Shown: positions 6,458-10,956 of the stretch, one piece after another
Layout of the letters: every line of letters starts with the position of its first letter
Position numbering within the stretch: position 1 is the stretch's first letter
Assembly: GCA_964387645.1 (NCBI GenBank)
Contig: CAYLYM010000127.1
Coordinates: 1 to 10,956 of the forward strand
DNA length: 10,956 bases
Direction: 5' to 3'
From: CAYLYM01 sp964387645
GTDB taxonomy: Bacteria; Calditrichota; Calditrichia; RBG-13-44-9
Program-made: the position numbers and the translations under genes
Notes under the pieces: generated by a model
Database searches by the model: none
The model's input: only the letters and a program-made list of their open reading frames with translations
What the model was told of the DNA's origin: nothing

Positions 6458-7690
6458 ATGAAAATGGGAAAATTGTTTAAACGAAGAGAATTTTTAGGTA
6501 GTATCTCAAAAAGTTTAATGGTGACTCCATTATTATGGAATTCTGAGATCTGGCCCCAATTTCAACCTGTCAAAATCGAGAAAATCGAAGTGTTCCCAGT
6601 GGTTTATCCTATGGTTGGGCGATTTAAATTTTTTGAGGGACCGGATGGACATATGCAAGGTCGGTCTGCTGCTATAGTGAAAATTACTGCTGATGATGGC
6701 CATATAGGTTGGGGAGAAAGCGTTCCCATCCCCAAATGGAGTTACGAAACGCTCGAAACAGTAACTACAACAATCCGTCATTACCTTGCTCCCGTTTTGC
6801 GCGGTCACAATGTGTTCGATCTTTATGGTGCACATCGGCTAATGAATCGGAATATCGCATCATCTTTCTCAACAGGTCAGCCCATAGCAAAAGCTGGAAT
6901 TGATATCGCTTTACATGATTTAATTGGAAAAATTACCCGACAATCTTTGTCACAGATGTGGGGTCGAATGCCTGTGCAGGAGATCAGCTTGAGCTGGACA
7001 TTGAATCCCAGGAGCCTTGATGATCTAGATGAGCTGATTGAGCAAGGCTGGAAAAAAGGATATCGGAATTTCAATGTTAAAGTGGCACCAGACCCAGAAT
7101 TTGACCTGAAATTATGCCAACGAGTGAAGGAAAGGGTGCCCGATGGCTTTTTGTGGGCTGATGCTAATGGGGGATATGATCTTGCCACCGCCCTGTCCAT
7201 AGCGCCTAAATTGGCAGATATTGGGGTAGATGTTTTAGAACAACCTTTGCGTGCGAATCATCTTTCTGGCTACCGGGAGTTGAAGAAACAGGGCGCTTTG
7301 CCCATCATTATGGATGAAGGAGTGGTGTCGCCTTCCACATTGATGGAATTTATCCGGTTGAATATCCTCGATGGCGTGGCGATGAAGCCAGCCCGATGTG
7401 GTGGTCTCATTCCAGCCAAAAGACAAATTGAAATTTTAATGGACGCTGGCTTGATATTTTTAGGTAGCGGATTGACCGATCCGGATATTTCTCTGGCAGC
7501 AACATTAAATCTTTATGGCGCCTTTGCTTACAGACTACCCGCTGCATTGAATGGACCTCAGTTTATCAATAAGAGCGTATTGAAAAATCCGTTGAAACCT
7601 GAAAACGGCAGAATTACTGTTCCGAGTGGTTATGGACTTGGCATCGAGGTTGATGAAAATAAAGTGAAAGAGATCATGGTAGGGGTTTAG
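6458..7690 (+). CDS. Exported mandelate racemase/muconate lactonizing-type enzyme
   Basis: A 410-residue enolase-superfamily protein with an N-terminal capping domain and TIM barrel. The N-terminus carries a Tat-like motif KRREFLGS (8-15) and a short hydrophobic stretch to about 27, unusual for this normally cytoplasmic family. Metal ligands are visible as WADANGG (Asp234), LEQP (Glu261) and IMDEG (Asp286). The strand-2 base is Lys208 in FNVKVA, where the usual KxK reads NxK. The opposing base is Lys310 in AMKPARCGG, the MLE-subgroup pattern. The active site therefore looks intact for proton abstraction next to a carboxylate, meaning racemisation, cycloisomerisation or acid-sugar dehydration; the substrate is unknown. 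GTGAG lies just before the ATG at 6458, and an ATG two codons later is also possible. It is the last gene of the probable operon, 64 bases after the dehydrogenase, and the attC site begins two bases beyond its stop. Confidence 0.88.
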   Translation: MKMGKLFKRREFLGSISKSLMVTPLLWNSEIWPQFQPVKIEKIEVFPVVYPMVGRFKFFEGPDGHMQGRSAAIVKITADDGHIGWGESVPIPKWSYETLETVTTTIRHYLAPVLRGHNVFDLYGAHRLMNRNIASSFSTGQPIAKAGIDIALHDLIGKITRQSLSQMWGRMPVQEISLSWTLNPRSLDDLDELIEQGWKKGYRNFNVKVAPDPEFDLKLCQRVKERVPDGFLWADANGGYDLATALSIAPKLADIGVDVLEQPLRANHLSGYRELKKQGALPIIMDEGVVSPSTLMEFIRLNILDGVAMKPARCGGLIPAKRQIEILMDAGLIFLGSGLTDPDISLAATLNLYGAFAYRLPAALNGPQFINKSVLKNPLKPENGRITVPSGYGLGIEVDENKVKEIMVGV

Positions 7691-7691
7691 T

Positions 7692-7773
7692 GCTTTAACG
7701 CCCAAGCTCACCGGTAGCTATGGATCCCGCCATAGCGGGAGGAATAGCGGTCACGTGCAGCGAATTGTTAGCT
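7692..7773 (-). mobile_element. attC: Integron attC recombination site (single)
   Basis: Read on the minus strand, the site opens with AGCTAACAATTCGCTGCAC (7773 leftward) and closes with CCGGTGAGCTTGGGCGTTAAA (7714 to 7694), with GC at its outer edge. These are the R''-L'' and L'-R' halves of an attC site; both match the well-known degenerate consensus of cassette-amplifying primers, CTAACAAKTCG at one end and a GAGCTTGGGCGTTA-like end at the other. The middle folds into a hairpin: GCTAT 7717-7721 with ATAGC 7744-7748, then TCCCGC 7725-7730 with GCGGGA 7735-7740, around loop CATA. This corresponds to the variable terminal structure. The outer 7-mers each deviate at one position from RYYYAAC/GTTRRRY. 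The expected crossover in the GTT box lies between 7699 and 7698. Orientation and the 27-base distance from the stop codon of the minus-strand gene fit an integron cassette. No integrase gene is in the window. Confidence 0.85.
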
Positions 7774-7800
7774 GTCACTACTTGTTCTTTAGTAAGATTT

Positions 7801-8181
7801 TTAACCAGACTTAGAAAATTGCAATTTTATTTTATATTCACCGAGTTCCTTTTGTATCTTATTGAGTATATCCTTTATCTCGTTACTTTTATACCAGTTA
7901 TAGAAAGATTCCATATCTGTAAAATGAAATCTTAAAATCAAATTACTAATCCCATAATTAAAGGTAACTTCCATAAATGACAAGGGTTTTAACTCACTTA
8001 ATTTTAATATAAGATCTGAATCAAATATACTCTCTCCATCATTAACCTTTGAATGGGCTTCAATTGTGACTGAAACTTTGGATGTTTTTAAATTTTTTTC
8101 TGTTGTATTTTTAGAAATATTTTGTGAAATGCCTGTAATAACAAACATAAATATAAATAGTATAATTATATTTTTTTTCAT
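7801..8181 (-). CDS. Secreted protein of unknown function, probable integron cassette gene
   Basis: A 126-residue protein that matches no family I recognise. A strong ribosome binding site (TTAGGAGAT, ending five bases before the ATG) supports the start. Residues 1-19 form a clear Sec signal peptide (MKKN followed by an Ile/Phe-rich core), with cleavage probably near GIS-QN; there is no lipobox Cys. The mature part is Lys/Asn/Ser-rich, with alternating hydrophobic strands (KVSVTIEAH, FMEVTFNYG, NLILRFHF) and a C-terminal helix (WYKSNEIKDILNKIQKELGE). This suggests a small alpha/beta domain. Its composition is much more AT-rich than the upstream operon. The stop lies 27 bases from the attC start, in the normal order for a gene cassette. 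It is convergent with the operon and has its own ribosome binding site. Many cassette genes encode small secreted proteins of unknown role, and no function can be assigned here. Confidence 0.8.
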   Translation of the reverse strand: MKKNIIILFIFMFVITGISQNISKNTTEKNLKTSKVSVTIEAHSKVNDGESIFDSDLILKLSELKPLSFMEVTFNYGISNLILRFHFTDMESFYNWYKSNEIKDILNKIQKELGEYKIKLQFSKSG

Positions 8182-8669
8182 TTTTATCTCCTAAATTTTT
8201 TAAATAGGGTTTTTATATTGGATATAAATTTAATAGTGCTTAAAACAAAAATAATTATTGGTACCTCATTTTTAAAAAATACTTTTGTTCGGATTTATTT
8301 TTTAAAAACATTTAAAATAATGATATCTTTGTAAATAGTTCATTTTAAACGGAAAAATTTTTTTGAAAAATTGGGTCAAATCATGGTTTTTAAACAATTT
8401 TTACATTAATATCTGCCTGTGTTTCTATTTTTATTAATACTTTCTTTGAGAATCTCAGGAATATAATTAAAGATCTTCTTCAAAATCTTAGCCTTAATAA
8501 ATAGCTCTCAAAGATGTCAGATATTGGTAAAATCTGGTATTTTTACCTAAAAAAATTATTTTCCAAGAATTTTAGCAGAAAAATTTACAATTTCATATTT
8601 TTTAAACTTTTAAAACAAATAAATACGATGATTGTTGTAAGAATTATTTAAAGAAAAGATATATGACCT
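8182..8669. other. Very AT-rich gene-free region
   Basis: No open frame with a plausible start and ribosome binding site is seen on either strand, and no second attC-like site. The sequence is rich in T and A runs, with two TTTTTAAAAA-type palindromic strings at about 8270-8315. A distant inverted pair CTTTGAG/CTCAAAG lies near 8443 and 8507. The left part should hold the promoter of the minus-strand cassette gene; the right part is the 3' flank of the DUF5060 gene, without a recognisable terminator hairpin. The far (5') boundary of the cassette should lie here but leaves no visible mark. Confidence 0.5.
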
Positions 8670-10523
8670 TTACATCTTTTTAATCAGTACAACCCAATCC
8701 TTTTCTTTTTCTATTGGTGGATAGCCTATTTCCACTGCAGAACTACCTGCTTTTATTGTTTCAATTGTTCCTTTCTGTAATTTACCACCATTTCGTGGAT
8801 TGTACCACCTTACTGAAAATCGCCCGCTAAAACCAACCAAATTTAAATGTGTAATTTTTCCTTCAGGTAAATAAATGGCATAAATTTCGCCTTTTTTAGC
8901 AAATACATAATCATCGGGATTGTCAGTTAACTCATCGGCTGAATGCATCTCCCAGAATGGTAGATATTTATTGAAAAACTCCAGCGCATGACGTGTCAGA
9001 TTCCACATATTATCTCGACTCTGCCAGTCTTCTGTAGTTAAGTCGTTGTGAGGATAATTGTATCCAAAATACCATTCGCAACCCGCGCCACCAGCCATTA
9101 AATTACCCCACAGCGCATACCTTCGTACCTTATCATGCCAGAAATCGTAAATGTCCGGCTTAACACCGGTATGGGCAGGACCTATCTCGTCCAGGCATAC
9201 AATCCAAGAGTGACTGGAGCTGTCCGATCGTTCCACCCATTTTATTGTCACAGAATGGGTCTTTTTCATGTCTCCTATCTGAAGTGAAGCGCCGTCAAAA
9301 TATTCAAATCCCAGTAACGGAGTATAAACTTGATTATATTTATTGGGGAAAGTATGCACAACCACCGGATGCTGATAGGGATCATTCTTTTTAAAGTAGG
9401 TGGCAAAAGATTTACGTTGCTCATTCGTGTTAGTATTTTCTTCTCCAAGATTCCATACCAGTCCTAAATGATGGGAAAATCGTGCAATTAATTCCCGATA
9501 GTAAAGTTTGCGTTCAATCCCAAGATCTCCACCATCCAACAATTGATCATTCTCCTGCTCCTGAGTGATGAGATGCATCATTAAACCCAACCTGTCCATA
9601 TGAGAAAAAACAATTTCCCATTGATCTAACTTGCTACAATCAAAACGCAACCTTTGGTCAGGGGCAATCCATGGCCAGACATCCTGTCCATCCCCTTGAA
9701 CATTCATGGTCAAAAAATAAACAGAATTCATCCCTTTGCCGGCCAGGTAGTTTAAGGCGCCAATAATTCCTTTTCCCAGACTATTTTTCCAGGTGGGATC
9801 CCCCTTTTTCCAATCAGCTACATGCGGCTGATAGCGATGTAAGTGGGAAGTTTTAGCCTCTCCAGAGCGCTTTTTCTGTGAAATTTTTTTGAGAGCTCGT
9901 GTACCATCAAATTCAAAATAGGCTAAAAAATTTTCCGGACTATCAGCTCCACCTTTGATAAAATATTCACCTGAACCACTAAACTGTAAATAATGTTTAC
10001 CGACATATTTCAACATTCCTTTAGACCGAAAATCCCTTCCGGATTTATCAGAGGGAGAAACCTTAAAACTTCCTCTGGCACCATCGAAATATACCGGTTC
10101 TCCCGCTTGCGGATCTGGATTCACTGCTATCTGAGGTCCTTTTCGGAAGGATACTGTATAAGTCCAGATTCCGGTTTCGTCCGGAGTAAAGTAAACGCGC
10201 CATTTGTTCCCACTATCTGCTCCAGAGTTGGCCGCATCTCCGTCTGCAGCATAGAATCCCGGAACTGTATATTCCTTGTTTTCTTTTCGAAAAGTGACCT
10301 GAAGACGGTAATTTAAAAAGGGATTGTATTCTTCTGTTTCGCTAGTTTCTGGTCCTTCGAATGTGATGGACAAGGGATGCCATTGTTTTAGTTCACCAGT
10401 AATTATCCCTGACTTGTTGGAATTGAATTCAAAGGCCTGTAACTGCGAATATATGCGGAAGAAAAAAAGATCAATTAAAATTATTAGCAGACACCAGGCC
10501 TTTTCGCGAAATAATTTGGTCAT
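8670..10523 (-). CDS. Secreted DUF5060 domain protein, glycoside hydrolase-like
   Basis: A 617-residue exported protein. The N-terminus (KLFREKAW then a Leu/Ile/Phe core to about residue 26) is a signal peptide or anchor. Residues 30-155 match the DUF5060 beta-sandwich: an early WHPLSITFEGP, then YRLQVTF, VPGFYAADG, WRVYFTPDETGIWTY and GSFKVSPS. A linker with KYVGKHYLQFSGSGEYFIKGG (172-192) leads into a TIM-barrel region at about 195-525. Candidate catalytic residues are Glu361/Glu362 in WNLGEEN (acid/base position at the end of strand 4) and Glu446 in CLDEIGP (nucleophile position, strand 7), as in clan GH-A retaining hydrolases. The C-terminal part at about 535-617 (IYAIYLPEG, VRWYNPRNGG) looks like the beta-domain called 'putative collagen-binding domain' that often ends such proteins. 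A glycan substrate is expected but not identifiable. It is transcribed separately, convergent toward the operon and cassette. Confidence 0.8.
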   Translation of the reverse strand: MTKLFREKAWCLLIILIDLFFFRIYSQLQAFEFNSNKSGIITGELKQWHPLSITFEGPETSETEEYNPFLNYRLQVTFRKENKEYTVPGFYAADGDAANSGADSGNKWRVYFTPDETGIWTYTVSFRKGPQIAVNPDPQAGEPVYFDGARGSFKVSPSDKSGRDFRSKGMLKYVGKHYLQFSGSGEYFIKGGADSPENFLAYFEFDGTRALKKISQKKRSGEAKTSHLHRYQPHVADWKKGDPTWKNSLGKGIIGALNYLAGKGMNSVYFLTMNVQGDGQDVWPWIAPDQRLRFDCSKLDQWEIVFSHMDRLGLMMHLITQEQENDQLLDGGDLGIERKLYYRELIARFSHHLGLVWNLGEENTNTNEQRKSFATYFKKNDPYQHPVVVHTFPNKYNQVYTPLLGFEYFDGASLQIGDMKKTHSVTIKWVERSDSSSHSWIVCLDEIGPAHTGVKPDIYDFWHDKVRRYALWGNLMAGGAGCEWYFGYNYPHNDLTTEDWQSRDNMWNLTRHALEFFNKYLPFWEMHSADELTDNPDDYVFAKKGEIYAIYLPEGKITHLNLVGFSGRFSVRWYNPRNGGKLQKGTIETIKAGSSAVEIGYPPIEKEKDWVVLIKKM

Positions 10524-10956
10524 GTTTAACCATCTCTTTTTTCTATATTCTTTGAATTAAGCAATAATTCCAATGTTAATTAGTATGAATTCAATATAAA
10601 TGAAATTAAAAAAAATTTGTAAAAAACACAATTTTTAGGTAGATAATTTCTTTTATTTTTTATGTAAATTTTAATTGAATTCGGCTCACTGAAAAGAATT
10701 TCATGCTTCAATCGAAATAATGTATTCTATGGCAGAAACAGAATATTTTTTAAAATGTTGTCATTTCGATATTAATTTTAATCGGAAGTTTCTTCTTATT
10801 CAAATTTTACCCAATACAGTTTTTTCTTCTCATCACAGCAAGGCTGAGTCTTAAGATAAAGAAATTAACTTTCCTTTCCTTTAAAACAAACATAGAATAT
10901 TGTTCGGTCTCTAGAATACATTAATTTTGGTTTCTTTATCTCGGTTCTCTGAATTC
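10524..10956. other. AT-rich gene-free region at the window end
   Basis: No supported gene occurs on either strand in these 433 bases. The left part is the 5' flank of the minus-strand DUF5060 gene. Its ATG is preceded by AGAGATGG, a modest ribosome binding site. Further upstream, a weak promoter-like pair can be read on the minus strand: TTTACA at 10623-10618 and TATATT at 10598-10593, spacer 19. In such AT-rich DNA this carries little weight. Nothing else structured is visible. Confidence 0.5.

Noticed and set aside
7717..7748. Stem-loop read as a factor-independent terminator for the operon
   Set aside because: No T-tract follows the stem on either strand, and the flanking boxes identify it as the inner part of an attC site.
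7720..7935. Plus-strand frame of 71 codons overlapping the attC site and the cassette gene
   Set aside because: It starts inside the attC hairpin, has no ribosome binding site and runs antisense to a gene with a strong start and signal peptide.
9993..10560. Plus-strand frames antisense to the DUF5060 gene
   Set aside because: They lack ribosome binding sites and family motifs, while the minus-strand frame encodes a continuous recognisable protein.
1..10956. CRISPR array, tRNA, rRNA or riboswitch
   Set aside because: I saw no regularly spaced direct repeats, no cloverleaf or rRNA-like stretch and no recognisable riboswitch core on either strand by eye.

Overview
The window looks like a chromosomal segment from a moderately AT-rich, Gram-negative bacterium with long non-coding gaps. 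Several signs point to an outer membrane or large periplasm: a lipoprotein signal, Tat (twin-arginine) signals and Sec signals. The gene set is an RHS relic, an exported DUF6807/Gfo-Idh-MocA/enolase-superfamily cluster and a DUF5060-type glycoside hydrolase-like protein. This mix is typical of FCB-group and related polysaccharide degraders (Calditrichota, KSB1 and Bacteroidota-like lineages, or Planctomycetota). The lineage is inferred from gene content only; no rRNA or tRNA is present.

Layout. Positions 1-452 hold the 3' end of a decayed RHS/YD-repeat gene with two in-frame stops and two frame changes. After a gene-poor stretch, 844-1956 encodes a MEMO-family protein exported as a lipoprotein. 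A 400-base AT-rich gap follows, with a degenerate inverted repeat near 2051-2142. Five same-strand genes (2357-7690) have short gaps of 16-64 bases and probably form one operon. They encode an APH-like small-molecule kinase, a gamma-glutamylcyclotransferase-like (AIG2) protein, a Sec-exported DUF6807/PmoA-like protein, a Tat-exported Gfo/Idh/MocA oxidoreductase and a Tat-exported mandelate racemase/muconate lactonizing-type enzyme.

Two bases after the last stop codon of that operon lies a well-formed integron attC site (7692-7773), oriented on the minus strand. It sits directly downstream of a small, very AT-rich minus-strand gene (8181-7801) for a secreted protein of unknown function. The gene-then-attC order and orientation are those of a single integron gene cassette. 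No integrase and no second attC is visible. After a 488-base AT-rich gap, 10523-8670 on the minus strand encodes a large secreted DUF5060/TIM-barrel protein, followed by another gene-free stretch to the window end.

How the genes may work together (inference). The secreted DUF5060 protein would act on a glycan outside the cytoplasm. The exported dehydrogenase, DUF6807 protein and enolase-superfamily enzyme could then oxidise, eliminate or dehydrate a sugar or sugar acid in the periplasm. The cytoplasmic APH-like and GGCT-like proteins have no obvious place in that route. The most notable observations are the solitary attC cassette, the all-exported sugar-chemistry trio and the lipoprotein form of MEMO.
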